DNA of 40,561 bases from Rubrivivax sp. (GCA_004210455.1 SEFA01000061.1:1-40561), one strand, 5' to 3'. Positions 27,847 through 38,265 are shown, counted from the first letter of the stretch. The notes: generated from the letters alone by a model not told the origin. Numbers and translations are program-made.

Positions 27847-29598
27847 ATGCTGGATTGGGAGCGGATCGGCCTGGAGGCGCCCAGCGAGGACCTGGCCGAG
27901 ATCAAGCGCGCCTATGCGCGGCGGGTGAAGGTCGTACGTCCCGACGAGGACGCGGTGGCCTACCAGGCCCTGCGCGAAGCGTACGACCGGCTGGTGCAGC
28001 GCGCGCGCGAGGCGGCCCGCCGCCGCGAGACCGGAAGCACCTTGCCGACGGAAAGCGCGTCCGCAGGAGACGGACTCGACGCACCGGATCCGCTGCTGCC
28101 GGTTCGGATCGATACCGAGCAGGTGGCGCGCGATGTCGGGGTCGAGGTTGAAGTCGAAGTGGATGAGCGGATGGGCTCCGCTCATCGCGAGCGCCCTCGT
28201 CCACGCGATGCGTGGCCACTGGACGAGCGCGACGCTGCGCCGCCATCGCGAGGCCGCACGCCGCAGGAACTCGCGCTCTGGGTGGATGCGGTCTGCAGGT
28301 CCGGGGGCGATGCGTTGACCGAGGCGGAGGCTCGACTGCCGCTGGAACTGGCCCAATTGCCCTTCGACGCGCGGGCGGAAGCTTCGATCCGCCTGGCTGA
28401 CGTGGTGCTCTCCTATCAGGCGCTGATGCCCGTCACGCTGCTGACGGCCCTGCAACGCCACTTCGGCTGGATGGAGGAGTACCGCTCGGTGCGAGAGCTC
28501 GGCCTCGAGCGCGCAGAGGCGCTGCGGCCATTGATCATCCACTTGGCCGAGCCCGTGACGGATCCGGAAGTGCTTCGCGACTACGCTGAAGTCCAGCAGG
28601 TGAAGCGGCTCTTCGACGCCGGACGGGACGGCCTGAGCTTCTTCACCTTCGTCCTGATGGGGGAGTTCTGGCGCCGCCGCGCCGAGACGCTGGATGCCGG
28701 TATCCTGCGCCGGCTCGGCATCTCGGAAGGGCAGGGCATGCGCATGGAAGGTTGGGCGGACCTGGCGGGTCTGGCGCGCGTGCTCCTAACCTTGGGCGTG
28801 ATGCTGGTCGCCTGCGCCGCGGTCAAAGGCGACTGGCCGGAGGGCGCCAAGGCAGGCCTGCTCGCTGGCGTGTACGCGACGCTGCTGTGGGGGCTTTCGC
28901 TGGCGATCCTCCTGGCCTTGCAGCAGTGGCGGCAGGCGGACCTGAAGATGGACGCGTTCCGCCGTACCGGCGCCATCGGCGGCTGGATCGCGCGGTCGCC
29001 GCTGGGTCGCCTGGGTCCGGATGTGGTCTGGCCGATGCTGGGCGTCTTCCTGCTGTTCCTCGCTGCGGAGCTGTTCCTGTGGCACGACGGCGCACCCGGC
29101 CGCGCGTGGGCGGCGCTGATCCTCTCCTTCATAGGGTTCTGCATGGCGGCACCGCGGCGCCTGAATCCCGGCGTCACGGCGTTGGGACTCTGGCTGGTCG
29201 GCCATTTCGGCGCGCGCCTGCCGGAAGCGGCCTCGGCGCTGCTGATGGCGTGGGTGCTCGGCGGGATGCAGCTGTACCTCAAGCGCGGCTACCGGCCGCA
29301 CGATGGCAACGCGCCTGGAACGCCCGTCGGACTGCCCATCGGTTGGCCGCGCGGAACGCTGCTGGAGCGGACGCTGCTGTTCACGATCGGGCTGCCGACG
29401 CTGGTCGCGTGGATCGCCGAGCGTGCGGGCGATCGTCTGGTGCTGCTGGCTCTGGTCCTCGCCGGCACTCCGATGCTCGCGGGATTGGACCTGCCGCGCG
29501 GCGTGCCGGTCGCGCTGCTGGTCGTGTCACTGGCGACACTGCTGGCGCTGCAGCGGTGGGGATTGCGATCGGGGCGACGGATGCTCGGCCTCGGGTGA
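27847..29598 (+). CDS. Membrane protein with a degenerate N-terminal J-like domain
   Basis: The 583-residue protein starts with a J-domain-like helical hairpin: DLAEIKRAYARRVKVV, then RPDED, then AVAYQALREAYDRLV (about 15-50). The HPD triplet essential for stimulating DnaK is RPD here (Arg31), so normal co-chaperone activity is doubtful. A charged, probably disordered linker (about 55-135) follows, then a soluble helical part. From about residue 305 onward there are eight or nine hydrophobic membrane segments. GAGGGGGAG precedes the ATG. Similar J-like membrane proteins occur in Burkholderiales as I recall, without assigned function. It is divergent from the GH15 gene with 148 bases between. 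Confidence 0.8.
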   Translation: MLDWERIGLEAPSEDLAEIKRAYARRVKVVRPDEDAVAYQALREAYDRLVQRAREAARRRETGSTLPTESASAGDGLDAPDPLLPVRIDTEQVARDVGVEVEVEVDERMGSAHRERPRPRDAWPLDERDAAPPSRGRTPQELALWVDAVCRSGGDALTEAEARLPLELAQLPFDARAEASIRLADVVLSYQALMPVTLLTALQRHFGWMEEYRSVRELGLERAEALRPLIIHLAEPVTDPEVLRDYAEVQQVKRLFDAGRDGLSFFTFVLMGEFWRRRAETLDAGILRRLGISEGQGMRMEGWADLAGLARVLLTLGVMLVACAAVKGDWPEGAKAGLLAGVYATLLWGLSLAILLALQQWRQADLKMDAFRRTGAIGGWIARSPLGRLGPDVVWPMLGVFLLFLAAELFLWHDGAPGRAWAALILSFIGFCMAAPRRLNPGVTALGLWLVGHFGARLPEAASALLMAWVLGGMQLYLKRGYRPHDGNAPGTPVGLPIGWPRGTLLERTLLFTIGLPTLVAWIAERAGDRLVLLALVLAGTPMLAGLDLPRGVPVALLVVSLATLLALQRWGLRSGRRMLGLG

Positions 29599-29637
29599 GT
29601 CGGTGACAGGCTCACCGGGCCGGGCTCCGCGCAACGC

Positions 29638-29885
29638 CTACTTGAACTTCATCTCCTGCAGAAGCATCGAGCTGCCGATCTCGCGGAACTCGAAGCGGTT
29701 GCCGGACTCCTTCTGCAGCTGCGCATCGGTCTTCTTGCGCCACGCGAGTACTCGTCGTTGCGTTTCTCGCCTTCGGGGCCGGTGGCGATGCGGTCGGTCA
29801 TCAGGATCAGGTAGAGGTCGGGCTCGCCCTTGCGCGGGTAGGCGTTGCTCAACAGCAGGTAGCCCTTGATCCAGCCCTTGGACAT
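29638..29885 (-). pseudogene. Small conserved-looking protein disrupted by a one-base deletion
   Basis: From ATG 29885 (good AGGAG upstream) the frame reads MSKGWIKGYLLLSNAYPRKG and continues sensibly to GEKRNDEY (residue 46), then turns into Arg/Ser-rich nonsense. In the neighbouring frame the sequence resumes as AWRKKTDAQLQKESGNRF and runs to QEMKFK and a TAG at 29638-29640. Adding a single base near 29746-29752 would restore an 82-residue protein. This is either a recent inactivating deletion or a sequencing error. No function is recognised. There is no signal peptide or membrane segment. Confidence 0.75.
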
Positions 29886-29974
29886 GGCGAACTCCTGGTC
29901 GGCCTTCCCTGGACGCCCCGGAGCGGGGCCAGGAAACTTAGGCGATGGCGCCTAACTTCGCAGCGCGGACGACC

Positions 29975-31525
29975 TTACGCCGCCAGCCGGAAGGTGCTCA
30001 CCAGCGCCGTGAGCTGCTCGGCCTGCGAGCGCAGGCTGCCCGCCGCCGCGGCCGATTCCTCGACCAGCGCGGCGTTCTGCTGCGTCATCTCGTCCAGGCG
30101 CTGCACCGCGACGTTGACCTGGCCGATGCCGTCCTTCTGCTCGGCCGCCGCCGTCGCGATCTCGCCGACGATGTCGGCCACGCGCCTCACGCCCTGGACG
30201 ATCTCGCCCATGGCCAGCCCGGCGTTCTGCGCCAGCCGCGTGCCGGTGTCCACCCGCAGCACGCTTTCGCCGATCAGCGCCTTGATCTCCTTGGCCGCGC
30301 CCGCCGAGCGCTGCGCCAATGCACGCACCTCGCCCGCCACCACCGCGAAACCGCGACCCTGCTCACCGGCGCGTGCGGCCTCCACCGCCGCGTTCAACGC
30401 GAGGATGTTGGTCTGGAACGCGATGCCGTCGATGACGCCGATGATGTCGTTGATGCGGCGCGAACTCGATTCGATCTGCTGCATCACCGCGACCACCTCG
30501 CCGACGACGTCCCCGCCCTTGGAGGCCGAGACCCGCGTCGCGCTCACCAGATCGTTGGCCTGCTGCGCCGAGCTCGCCGTGTTGGCGACCGTGCCGGTCA
30601 GTTCCTCCATCGACGAGGCCGTCTCCTGCAGGTTGGAGGCGGTGGCCTCCGTCCGCGCCGACAGGTCCTCGTTGCCGGTCGCGATCTCGCGCGTCGCGAC
30701 GTTGATGGTCTCGGTGCCGTCCCGCACCTGGCGCACCATGCGCCGCAGCGAATCCTGCATCGCGCTCAACTCGCGCAACAGCACGCCGATCTCGTCGCTG
30801 CGGTCGACGACGATGTCCTGGCTGAGGTCGCCGCTGGCGATCGTCTGCGCCACCGCGCCGGCCCGCACCATCGGCGCCCGCACCGAGTGCGTGATGCGCC
30901 ACGCGATGAAGATGCCCAGCACCACCGCCAGCGCCGTCAGCGACAGCATCAGCGTCGCCGCCTGCGCGGCCTGCGCGCGCTGCTGTTCGGCGAAGGCATC
31001 GGTGTCCTGCGAGATCAACGTCACCAGCTTCTCGACCGACGCGAGGTAGCTGGTCGCCGCCGGGATCAGTGTCTGGTCGACCTGTCGCGCGCCGCCTTCC
31101 GGATCGGCCTTGATGGCGGCCATCACGCCCTTGCGGATGTCGACGTAGCGTTGCCGCTCCGCGGCGATCACTGGCAGCTGCGCCTTCTGCTCAGGATCGC
31201 CGATCGCCTGGTCGAGGCTGGCCTGCAGTCCGTTGATGCGCTCGGTGGTCTTTGTCATCTCGCCGGACAGGAAGCCGCTCAGGCCCTCGTGTCCGCCGGA
31301 CTTGGCCATCGCCAGCACGCGGTTGAGGTTGAGCTCCGTCGCGGCGCGCCAGTTCGTGGCCATCAGCCGGCGCTGCTCCAGCGTGTGCAGCTGGTCGCTG
31401 AGCCTCACCATCTCGCGCAGCTTGTACACGCCCACGCCGGTCATGAGGGCCGCCATCGCGAGCACCGCCGCGAATCCGACCTGCAACAACGTCGTGATCT
31501 TCATCCGGCTCAGTGCGTGCAGCAT
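29975..31525 (-). CDS. Methyl-accepting chemotaxis protein (chemoreceptor 1)
   Basis: This inner-membrane chemoreceptor passes ligand signals to CheA/CheW. The 516-residue protein has a membrane segment at about 12-32, a helical periplasmic domain of about 155 residues, a second membrane segment at about 190-209, a HAMP domain (about 210-262) and the cytoplasmic signalling hairpin. The highly conserved tip is at 361-408 ([25 protein letters not shown] and onward). Methylation-type helices carry ETASSMEEL at 301-309. There is no C-terminal CheR-tethering pentapeptide. GGAG precedes the ATG at 31525, and a good sigma70-type promoter lies upstream. It is a tandem paralogue of the next gene. Confidence 0.95.
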   Translation of the reverse strand: MLHALSRMKITTLLQVGFAAVLAMAALMTGVGVYKLREMVRLSDQLHTLEQRRLMATNWRAATELNLNRVLAMAKSGGHEGLSGFLSGEMTKTTERINGLQASLDQAIGDPEQKAQLPVIAAERQRYVDIRKGVMAAIKADPEGGARQVDQTLIPAATSYLASVEKLVTLISQDTDAFAEQQRAQAAQAATLMLSLTALAVVLGIFIAWRITHSVRAPMVRAGAVAQTIASGDLSQDIVVDRSDEIGVLLRELSAMQDSLRRMVRQVRDGTETINVATREIATGNEDLSARTEATASNLQETASSMEELTGTVANTASSAQQANDLVSATRVSASKGGDVVGEVVAVMQQIESSSRRINDIIGVIDGIAFQTNILALNAAVEAARAGEQGRGFAVVAGEVRALAQRSAGAAKEIKALIGESVLRVDTGTRLAQNAGLAMGEIVQGVRRVADIVGEIATAAAEQKDGIGQVNVAVQRLDEMTQQNAALVEESAAAAGSLRSQAEQLTALVSTFRLAA

Positions 31526-31554
31526 GGCGTACTCCGATGGCGATGGTGCGATCG

Positions 31555-31583
31555 ATTATGGGAGTGCCCTCAGGCCCCGGCAA
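31555..31583 (-). promoter_or_regulatory. Sigma70-type promoter for chemoreceptor 1
   Basis: On the minus strand, TTGCCG (31578-31583) and CATAAT (31555-31560) are separated by exactly 17 bases, and the -10 ends 29 bases before the start codon. Matches to the consensus hexamers are 4/6 and 5/6. Confidence 0.6.
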
Positions 31584-31726
31584 CACGAGGGTGAACCCGG
31601 GTCCCTCGTCCGGGGGGCCGATGGAATATGGGGATGGGGCCGTTCCGAGACCTATCTCACGACAGGTGCCGGGTCATGCGTGGCGCGGACGCCGACACGG
31701 GACGGCGGTAGGCGCCTCGCGATCGC

Positions 31727-33271
31727 TCACGCCAGCCGGAACACCCGCACCAGCTCCGCGAGCTCCTTGGCCTGCTGCTGCAGGCTGTCGGCGGCCGCGC
31801 TGCTTTCCTCGACGAGCGCGGCGTTCTGTTGCGTGACCTGGTCCAGCTGCGTGACCGCGTGGCCGATCTGCTGGATGCCGCGAGACTGTTCGCCGCTGGC
31901 GGAGGCGATCTCGCCGATGAGCACGCTGACCTGGCGCACCTGATCGACGATGCCCTGCATCGCCGCGCCGGCGTCGTCGGCGAGTCCGGAGCCCGACTGC
32001 ACCTGCTCGACGCTGCGTCCGATGAGCGCCTTGATCTCGCGCGCGGCCTGTGCCGAGCGCTGCGCCAGTGCGCGCACCTCCGATGCGACCACCGCGAAGC
32101 CCTTGCCCTGCTCGCCGGCGCGCGCGGCCTCGACCGCCGCGTTCAGCGCCAGGATGTTGGTCTGGAACGCGATGCTGTCGATGACGCCGATGATGTCGGC
32201 GATCTGCCGGGACGAGGTGCTGATGTCCTGCATGGTCCGCACCACCTGCTGGACCACGCCGCCCCCATGTCCCGCGGCCTCGGCCGCGCGCGTCGCCAAC
32301 GCGTCGGCCTGGCCGGCGGTCGACGCATTGTTCTGCACCGTGCTCGACAGCTCCTCCATCGAGGCCGCGGTCTGCTGCAGGTTGCTGGCCTGCTCCTCGG
32401 TGCGCTGGCTGAGGTCCAGGCTGCCGGTGGCGATCTCGCTGGAGCCGGTCGCGATGCTCTCGCTGCTGTTGCGCACGCGGCTCACGATGTCGCGCAGCGA
32501 GCCGGCCATGGCGTCCAGCGCGGCGATGAGCCGCGCGGCCTCGTCCTGGCCGGGCGTGGCGTCGCGGCTGCGCAGGTCGCCCTGCGCGACCGCCTCGGCG
32601 AAGTGGACCGCCTCCTGCATGGGCGCGGTGATCGAACGCGTCGTGAAGACGCCCGCGCCCAGCGCGACCAGCACCGCCGCCAGCGCGGCGGCCAGGCTCC
32701 AGCCGCGCACCGACGCGGCGGTCGATTCGGCGGCGTGGAAGGATTCGGCGCCCACGCGCACCTGCAGCGCCAGCAGCGCGTCGATCGCCCCCTTCGCCTG
32801 CGCGCCCAGCGTCACGATGCGGTCACCGTAGATCGTCTGCGCCGTCGCGACGTCGCCGGCCTTCACCGCGTCGCGCGCCGCCAGCAGCCCTTGCCGCACG
32901 TAGTTGCCGCGGATGTCCGCGAAGGCGGCGGCCAGGCGCTTCTCCTCGTCGGTGAGGTAGGTGGACATGTAGTCCTTCCACAGGCCGGTGATCGTCGCGA
33001 TGTTGGCCTGCAGCTGCGTGTCCAGCGTCGCCAGCTGGGCCGGGTCGCGGATCATCTCGGTGACCAGGATGCGGTTGCGCAGCATCAGGCTGTCGATGTC
33101 GCCGATCTGCTTGAGCGGAATGGTCCGGTCCTCGTAGATCGTCTTGAGGTCCGAGAACACGCGGCCGCTGCCCAGGATACCGAGTGCCGACACGCCCAGG
33201 ATCAGCAGCAGCATCAGCCCGAAGGCCAGCGACAGACGCTTGCCGGTGGTGAATCGACGCAGGAAGGTCAT
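31727..33271 (-). CDS. Methyl-accepting chemotaxis protein (chemoreceptor 2)
   Basis: The 514-residue receptor has membrane segments at about 14-34 and 190-210. Between them is a four-helix-bundle-like periplasmic domain resembling the 4HB_MCP type ([20 protein letters not shown]). HAMP (about 211-263) and the conserved signalling hairpin with the [21 protein letters not shown] tip follow. The signalling half is very similar to that of the neighbouring receptor, but the periplasmic half is quite different, so the two probably sense different ligands. GGAG precedes the ATG at 33271. A sigma54-like element lies about 45 bases upstream. No other che gene is nearby. Confidence 0.95.
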   Translation of the reverse strand: MTFLRRFTTGKRLSLAFGLMLLLILGVSALGILGSGRVFSDLKTIYEDRTIPLKQIGDIDSLMLRNRILVTEMIRDPAQLATLDTQLQANIATITGLWKDYMSTYLTDEEKRLAAAFADIRGNYVRQGLLAARDAVKAGDVATAQTIYGDRIVTLGAQAKGAIDALLALQVRVGAESFHAAESTAASVRGWSLAAALAAVLVALGAGVFTTRSITAPMQEAVHFAEAVAQGDLRSRDATPGQDEAARLIAALDAMAGSLRDIVSRVRNSSESIATGSSEIATGSLDLSQRTEEQASNLQQTAASMEELSSTVQNNASTAGQADALATRAAEAAGHGGGVVQQVVRTMQDISTSSRQIADIIGVIDSIAFQTNILALNAAVEAARAGEQGKGFAVVASEVRALAQRSAQAAREIKALIGRSVEQVQSGSGLADDAGAAMQGIVDQVRQVSVLIGEIASASGEQSRGIQQIGHAVTQLDQVTQQNAALVEESSAAADSLQQQAKELAELVRVFRLA

Positions 33272-33315
33272 GGCGGTCTCCGACGGATCTTGTGGACGAG
33301 GATGCCGGAGCCGAT

Positions 33316-33331
33316 TGCACGATATGTGCCA
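33316..33331 (-). promoter_or_regulatory. Sigma54-like -24/-12 element for chemoreceptor 2
   Basis: On the minus strand, TGGCACATATCGTGCA matches the sigma54 consensus TGGCAC-N5-TTGCA except for one base, with GG and GC separated by exactly ten bases. Transcription would start about 33 bases before the ATG at 33271. The site is also partly palindromic (GCAC/GTGC), so an operator is an alternative. Confidence 0.42.
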
Positions 33332-33387
33332 GCGATGGGGAAGCCCCGTACTCCGGTGACGACCTGCCGCGTCCGCCGTGAAGCGCG

Positions 33388-34737
33388 TCACGACGTGGGA
33401 TCCGGGTCGCCCGCGCCTTGAGGACCGTCGTTGCGCGCGACCGGATCGACGAAGGAAACGCGCCGCGCCCGCGCCCGCGCCGCCAGGGCCTCCACCTCCA
33501 GCATGCCCAGCCGGTGGAGCAGATCGGCGTCCGGCAGCGGTACGCCCGACTCGGCGAAGACCTTGAGCGCGCGGGCGAAGCCGCGGCGTGATTCCCAGTC
33601 CAGGCGCAGGTGTCGGGCTGCCCGCTGGCGCGCCTTGAGCGTGTCGTCGATGTGTACGGGCTTCGCGTGGGCCAAATCCGACCAGGCCCAGCGCTGCAGC
33701 CGTGCGACGGTGACGAGGTCGCGCGGCAGCCGCGACGGGCGGAGGCTGCTGCGGACGGGACAGGCGATGTCCCACTGGTCGCCGAGGAGCCGGGCGACGT
33801 GGGTCAGGTTCTCCGCGTCCAGCCCGGTCGCGTCACCCTCGACCGGCAGGCGGCGCAGCAGGCCCTGCGCGACGATCGAGGCAGGCGCCGTCAGCAGCTC
33901 CCTGGGGACCATGCGCAGCGCGACGAGGAGGGTGTGCTTCTCGGCGGAGGTCGGCGTGACGGTGGGCGTCGCGCCGGTCGACGGGCCCCGGAGCGCGGCT
34001 TTCGCCGCGCCCTTCGTGATGACCCGCCTGGCGATGCTGTCGATGGCACCCGCGAGAGACCGTCCACTCGCGCCCGGCGCGTCGGCGGGCAGCCGCGCCC
34101 GCAGGGCGGCGATGGTGTCCGCGAGCCGCAAGCTCATGTCGTGGAAGGCGGCGGTCGGCGGCAGCTCCAGGAAGCAATCGTCGTCGCACAGGGCGTCGCG
34201 CAGGCTCGCCACCACGGCCAGCCGTCCGTCGGGCGCGACTGCGTCCGGCGCGCCGCCGGGCGCCAGGTCCGGCACGATGGTGCATGCTTGCGCGGTCTTG
34301 CGAAACAGCACGGGGATGGGGGCGTCCGCGGCGTTGCGCAGGAACGGACGCGGCAGCGTGGTCTCGAACAGTCGAAGGGCCGTGTCCGTCGGAAGATCGA
34401 CCGGCCCGCCCTGGGCGACGATGCCGGCGGCGCTGAGGCATTCGGTGCCGGGCAACTCCCGCAGGAATCGATTGACCGTCGCCGCCGCGCAGCCTTCCGG
34501 CAAGGCGACCATGAGCGGATCGCGCGTCGCCGGGGGACGGGACAACCGCATCAGGCCGCGCAGGAAGCCGTCCGGCAACTCGTCGAGCATCGCCGCGCCC
34601 AAGTCGCGCAGGTCGGCCACGACCGTGCCGACGCCAGTCAGGCGATGACGCAACGGGTCGAGGACCGTTCGGTCGCCGCCGCGCGTCACGGTGGCCAGGG
34701 TCTTCGCGAAGGTGAAGAGGGGGAGGGGGGGCGGCAT
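33388..34737 (-). CDS. Protein of unknown function (449 residues)
   Basis: I do not recognise this protein. The frame is open for 449 codons with a balanced residue composition, unlike the Arg/Ser-rich shadow frames on the other strand, so it looks real. It appears soluble and mainly helical, with no signal peptide or membrane segment. Visible features are a proline-rich N-terminus, Leu-rich segments ([21 protein letters not shown], about 45-65), a CDDDC pair near the middle (about 184-188), and a basic C-terminal part ([17 protein letters not shown]). It could be a secreted effector or a host-range protein, but nothing proves this. GAGGT lies eight bases before the ATG. It follows icmF in the same direction after 81 bases. 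Confidence 0.6.
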   Translation of the reverse strand: MPPPLPLFTFAKTLATVTRGGDRTVLDPLRHRLTGVGTVVADLRDLGAAMLDELPDGFLRGLMRLSRPPATRDPLMVALPEGCAAATVNRFLRELPGTECLSAAGIVAQGGPVDLPTDTALRLFETTLPRPFLRNAADAPIPVLFRKTAQACTIVPDLAPGGAPDAVAPDGRLAVVASLRDALCDDDCFLELPPTAAFHDMSLRLADTIAALRARLPADAPGASGRSLAGAIDSIARRVITKGAAKAALRGPSTGATPTVTPTSAEKHTLLVALRMVPRELLTAPASIVAQGLLRRLPVEGDATGLDAENLTHVARLLGDQWDIACPVRSSLRPSRLPRDLVTVARLQRWAWSDLAHAKPVHIDDTLKARQRAARHLRLDWESRRGFARALKVFAESGVPLPDADLLHRLGMLEVEALAARARARRVSFVDPVARNDGPQGAGDPDPTS

Positions 34738-34818
34738 GCGGGCGGACCTCGACGACGGTCCGCCTGAGTGCCGCGACGGCGCGCGCGAGGCGCGTCCGGG
34801 GGGCTCGCCTCCCGGCGC

Positions 34819-37800
34819 TTACATGCTGCGCCGGTACTGCCCGCCCACCTCGAAGAGTGCCGCGGTGATCTGTCCGAGCGAGCACACCCGCACCGCGTCC
34901 ATCAGCACGTCGAAGACGTTGCCGTTGGCTATCACGGCCTGCTGCAGGCGCTTGAGCATGGCGGGCGCCTCGGCCGCGTGGCGCGCATGGAAATCGCCCA
35001 GTCGCGTCAGCTGGCCCTGCTTCTCGTCCTCGGTGGAGCGCGCCAGCTCGATGTGCTCCGGCACCGGATCGCCTTGCGGGTTGCGGAAGGTGTTCACGCC
35101 GATGATGGGGTACTCGCCGGTGTGCTTCAGCATCTCGTAGTGCATCGACTCTTCCTGGATCTTGCTGCGCTGGTAACCCGTCTCCATCGCGCCCAGGACG
35201 CCGCCGCGCTCGGCGATGCGCTCGAACTCGGTCAACACCGCCTCTTCGACCAGTTCGGTGAGCTCGTCGATGATGAACGCGCCCTGGCTCGGGTTCTCGT
35301 TCTTCGCCAGACCCCACTCGCGGTTGATGACCAGCTGGATCGCCATCGCGCGACGCACCGATTCCTCGGTCGGCGTGGTGATCGCCTCGTCGTAGGCGTT
35401 GGTGTGCAGCGAGTTGCAGTTGTCGTAGATCGCGATCAGCGCCTGCAGCGTGGTGCGGATGTCGTTGAAGGCGATCTCCTGCGCGTGCAGCGAGCGGCCC
35501 GAGGTCTGGATGTGGTACTTCAGCTTCTGGCTGCGCTCGTTGGCGCCGTACTTGTCGCGCATCGCCACGGCCCAGATGCGGCGTGCGACGCGGCCCAGCA
35601 CGGTGTACTCCGGGTCCATGCCGTTGCTGAAGAAGAAGCTCAGGTTGGGCGCGAAGTCGTCGATGTGCATCCCGCGCGCGAGATACGCCTCCACGAAGGT
35701 GAAGCCGTTGGACAGCGTGAAGGCCAGCTGCGAGATCGGGTTCGCGCCCGCCTCGGCGATGTGATAGCCGCTGATCGACACCGAGTAGAAGTTGCGCACG
35801 TCGTGGTTGACGAAGTACTGCGCGATGTCGCCCATCACCTTGAGCGAGAACTCGGTCGAGAAGATGCAGGTGTTCTGGCCCTGGTCCTCCTTGAGGATGT
35901 CGGCCTGCACCGTGCCGCGCACGTTGGCCAGCACCCAGGCGCGGATCTTGGCGGCCTCGTCGGCCGTCGGCTCGCGGCCGTTGTCGGCCTTGAACTTCGT
36001 CAGCTGCTGGTCGATGGCGGTGTTCATGAACATGGCCAGGATCGACGGCGCCGGGCCGTTGATGGTCATGGACACCGAGGTCGTCGGGTGGCACAGGTCG
36101 AAGCCGTCGTACAGGACCTTCATGTCGTCCAGCGTCGCGATGCTGACGCCGGAGTTGCCGACCTTGCCGTAGATGTCGGGGCGCGGCGCCGGATCGGCGC
36201 CGTAGAGCGTGACCGAGTCGAAGGCCGTCGACAGCCGCTTGGCCGGCAGGCCCTCGGACACCAGCTTGAAGCGCCGGTTGGTGCGGAAGGCGTCGCCCTC
36301 GCCGGCGAACATGCGGGTGGGGTCCTCGCCCTCGCGCTTGAAGGCGAACACGCCGGCCGTGTACGGGAAGCTGCCCGGCACGTTCTCCAGCATCAGCCAC
36401 TTGAGCAGCTCGCCCTGGTCCTCGTACGGCGGCAGCACGACCTTGCGGATGCGCGTGCCCGACAGCGAGGTCGACACCAGCGCGGTGCGGATCTCCTTGT
36501 CGCGGATCTTCACGACGTACTCGTCGCCCGCGTAGGCCTGCTGCATGTCGGGCCATTGTGCGAGCAGCTGGCGCGCGTCGGCGTCGAGCTTCGCCAGACG
36601 TGACGCCGCGAGCGCCTCCAGCGAGGCCAGCGACGCAGCGTGCGTCTGCGCATTTCCCCCTGCTTCCGTGCCGCCCAGCATCGCCGCGCTCGCGGTCAGC
36701 TGCTGGATCTCGCGGGCCAGGCGCGCCTGCGCGCGGGCCCGCTTCTTGTACGAGCGCACCGTGTCGCCGATCTCGGCGAGGTAGCGCGAACGCGCCGGCG
36801 GCACGATGGGCGTCTGGTGGGTGCTGAAGCGCGTGGCGGCGACCGGCAGGCGGCCGTCGCGGAGCATCAGGCCGAGTTCGGCCAGGCGGGGCTTCAGCGC
36901 CTGGTAGAGCGCGGTCACGCCGTCGTCGTTGAAGCGGCTGGCCATGGTGCCGAAGACCGGCAGTTCCTCGGCCTTCTTCCCCCACGCTTCCTTGTTGCGC
37001 TGCACCTGCTTGGCGACGTCGCGCCACGCGTCGGCCGCACCCTTGCGGTCGAACTTGTTGATCGCGACGAACTCGGCGAAGTCCAGCATGTCGATCTTCT
37101 CGAGCTGGCTGGCCGCGCCGAACTCCGGCGTCATCACATACATCGGCACGTCGACGTGCGGCACGATGGCCGCGTCGCCCTGGCCGATGCCGGAGGTCTC
37201 GACGATGACGAGGTCGAAGCCCGCGACCTTGGCCGCGGCGATCACGTCGGGCAGCGCCTGCGAGATCTCGGAGCCGAAGTCGCGCGTCGCCAGCGAGCGC
37301 ATGTAGACGCGTTGTCCCGCGGCCCACGGCGCGATCGCGTTCATGCGGATGCGGTCGCCCAGTAGCGCGCCGCCGCTCTTGCGGCGTGACGGATCGATCG
37401 AGATCACGGCGATGCGCAGCGCATCGTCCTGGTCCAGGCGCAGGCGGCGGATCAGTTCATCGGTGAGAGAGGACTTGCCCGCGCCGCCGGTGCCGGTGAT
37501 GCCGAGGACAGGGATGCGCAAGCCCTTGGCGCCGTCGCGCAGCGACTGCGTGAAGGCCGCATCGGCGCGGCCGTTCTCCAGCGCCGTGATCGCCTGCGCG
37601 AGCGCGCGCCAGGCGCCTTCCGAATGGCCTTGCAGCGCGGCGACGGCCTTCGGCGCGGCGGCGCTGAGGTCCTGGTCGCAGCGCATGACCATCTCGCCGA
37701 TCATGCCCATCAGGCCCATGCGCTGACCGTCCTCGGGGCTGAAGATGCGCACGCCCTGGTCGGCCAGGTCGCGGATCTCGGCCGGCACGATGACGCCGCC

Positions 37801-38124
37801 GCCGCCGCCGAAGACCTGGATCTTCTCGCCGCCGCGCTGGCGCAGCAGCTCCACCATGTACTTGAAGTATTCGACGTGGCCGCCCTGGTAGGAGCTGACC
37901 GCGATCCCCTGCGCGTCTTCCTGCAGGGCGGCGGTGACCACCTCGTCCACCGAGCGGTTGTGGCCCAGGTGGATGACCTCCGCGCCCATGCTCTGCAGGA
38001 TGCGCCGCATGATGTTGATCGCCGCGTCGTGCCCGTCGAACAGGCTGGCGGCGGTCACGAAGCGGACCTTCTGGGTGGGGCGGTACTCGGCCAGGGCCTT
38101 GTACTCGGCGGACATCTCGGTCAT
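34819..38124 (-). CDS. icmF: Fused isobutyryl-CoA mutase with G-protein chaperone (IcmF)
   Basis: This adenosylcobalamin enzyme interconverts isobutyryl-CoA and n-butyryl-CoA. The 1101-residue protein has the IcmF order: an N-terminal B12-binding domain (about 18-150, axial-ligand motif DGHDAA with His32, then SSYQGG and GGGGG), a MeaB-like GTPase chaperone (P-loop GTGGAGKSS at 211-219, SGIGQGD, NKFDRKG), a linker, and the mutase barrel from about residue 550 ([32 protein letters not shown]). The fusion and length distinguish it from methylmalonyl-CoA mutase, though substrate choice cannot be proven by eye. GGAGA precedes the ATG at 38124. The promoter carries a LiuR-like palindrome, which fits a role near branched-chain amino acid degradation. 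Confidence 0.95.
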   Translation of the reverse strand: MTEMSAEYKALAEYRPTQKVRFVTAASLFDGHDAAINIMRRILQSMGAEVIHLGHNRSVDEVVTAALQEDAQGIAVSSYQGGHVEYFKYMVELLRQRGGEKIQVFGGGGGVIVPAEIRDLADQGVRIFSPEDGQRMGLMGMIGEMVMRCDQDLSAAAPKAVAALQGHSEGAWRALAQAITALENGRADAAFTQSLRDGAKGLRIPVLGITGTGGAGKSSLTDELIRRLRLDQDDALRIAVISIDPSRRKSGGALLGDRIRMNAIAPWAAGQRVYMRSLATRDFGSEISQALPDVIAAAKVAGFDLVIVETSGIGQGDAAIVPHVDVPMYVMTPEFGAASQLEKIDMLDFAEFVAINKFDRKGAADAWRDVAKQVQRNKEAWGKKAEELPVFGTMASRFNDDGVTALYQALKPRLAELGLMLRDGRLPVAATRFSTHQTPIVPPARSRYLAEIGDTVRSYKKRARAQARLAREIQQLTASAAMLGGTEAGGNAQTHAASLASLEALAASRLAKLDADARQLLAQWPDMQQAYAGDEYVVKIRDKEIRTALVSTSLSGTRIRKVVLPPYEDQGELLKWLMLENVPGSFPYTAGVFAFKREGEDPTRMFAGEGDAFRTNRRFKLVSEGLPAKRLSTAFDSVTLYGADPAPRPDIYGKVGNSGVSIATLDDMKVLYDGFDLCHPTTSVSMTINGPAPSILAMFMNTAIDQQLTKFKADNGREPTADEAAKIRAWVLANVRGTVQADILKEDQGQNTCIFSTEFSLKVMGDIAQYFVNHDVRNFYSVSISGYHIAEAGANPISQLAFTLSNGFTFVEAYLARGMHIDDFAPNLSFFFSNGMDPEYTVLGRVARRIWAVAMRDKYGANERSQKLKYHIQTSGRSLHAQEIAFNDIRTTLQALIAIYDNCNSLHTNAYDEAITTPTEESVRRAMAIQLVINREWGLAKNENPSQGAFIIDELTELVEEAVLTEFERIAERGGVLGAMETGYQRSKIQEESMHYEMLKHTGEYPIIGVNTFRNPQGDPVPEHIELARSTEDEKQGQLTRLGDFHARHAAEAPAMLKRLQQAVIANGNVFDVLMDAVRVCSLGQITAALFEVGGQYRRSM

Positions 38125-38232
38125 GACGTTTGTCTCCGGCGTGGGGGCGCGGTCGCCTGCGGCCGGCGAGGGTGGTCCCGCCGCGGCGCCTGTCGTGGGT
38201 CGACCCCTTCTGGGGATCGATCATGTGCGCAG

Positions 38233-38265
38233 ATTCTAGGTGCCGGTTGACGTTTACGTAAACGT
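38233..38265 (-). promoter_or_regulatory. icmF promoter overlapped by a perfect 16-bp palindrome
   Basis: On the minus strand, TTTACG (38257-38262) and TAGAAT (38233-38238) form a -35/-10 pair with an 18-base spacer. The -35 lies inside the perfect palindrome ACGTTTACGTAAACGT (38250-38265). A protein bound there would occlude RNA polymerase. The sequence resembles sites I recall for the MerR-family regulator LiuR of branched-chain amino acid and acyl-CoA catabolism. No liuR gene is in the window. Confidence 0.6.

Noticed and set aside
29945-33421. Long plus-strand frames of about 530-550 residues opposite the two chemoreceptors
   Set aside because: They are rich in His, Arg, Leu and Asp and are mirror frames of the conserved receptor signalling domains.
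34768-36603. 611-residue plus-strand frame opposite icmF
   Set aside because: Shadow of icmF; composition is unlike a real protein and no start signal is seen.
33833-37327. 1164-residue minus-strand frame overlapping icmF
   Set aside because: It is a different frame of icmF and the gene after it, with Arg/Gly/Ala-rich composition and no family features; icmF itself is unambiguous.
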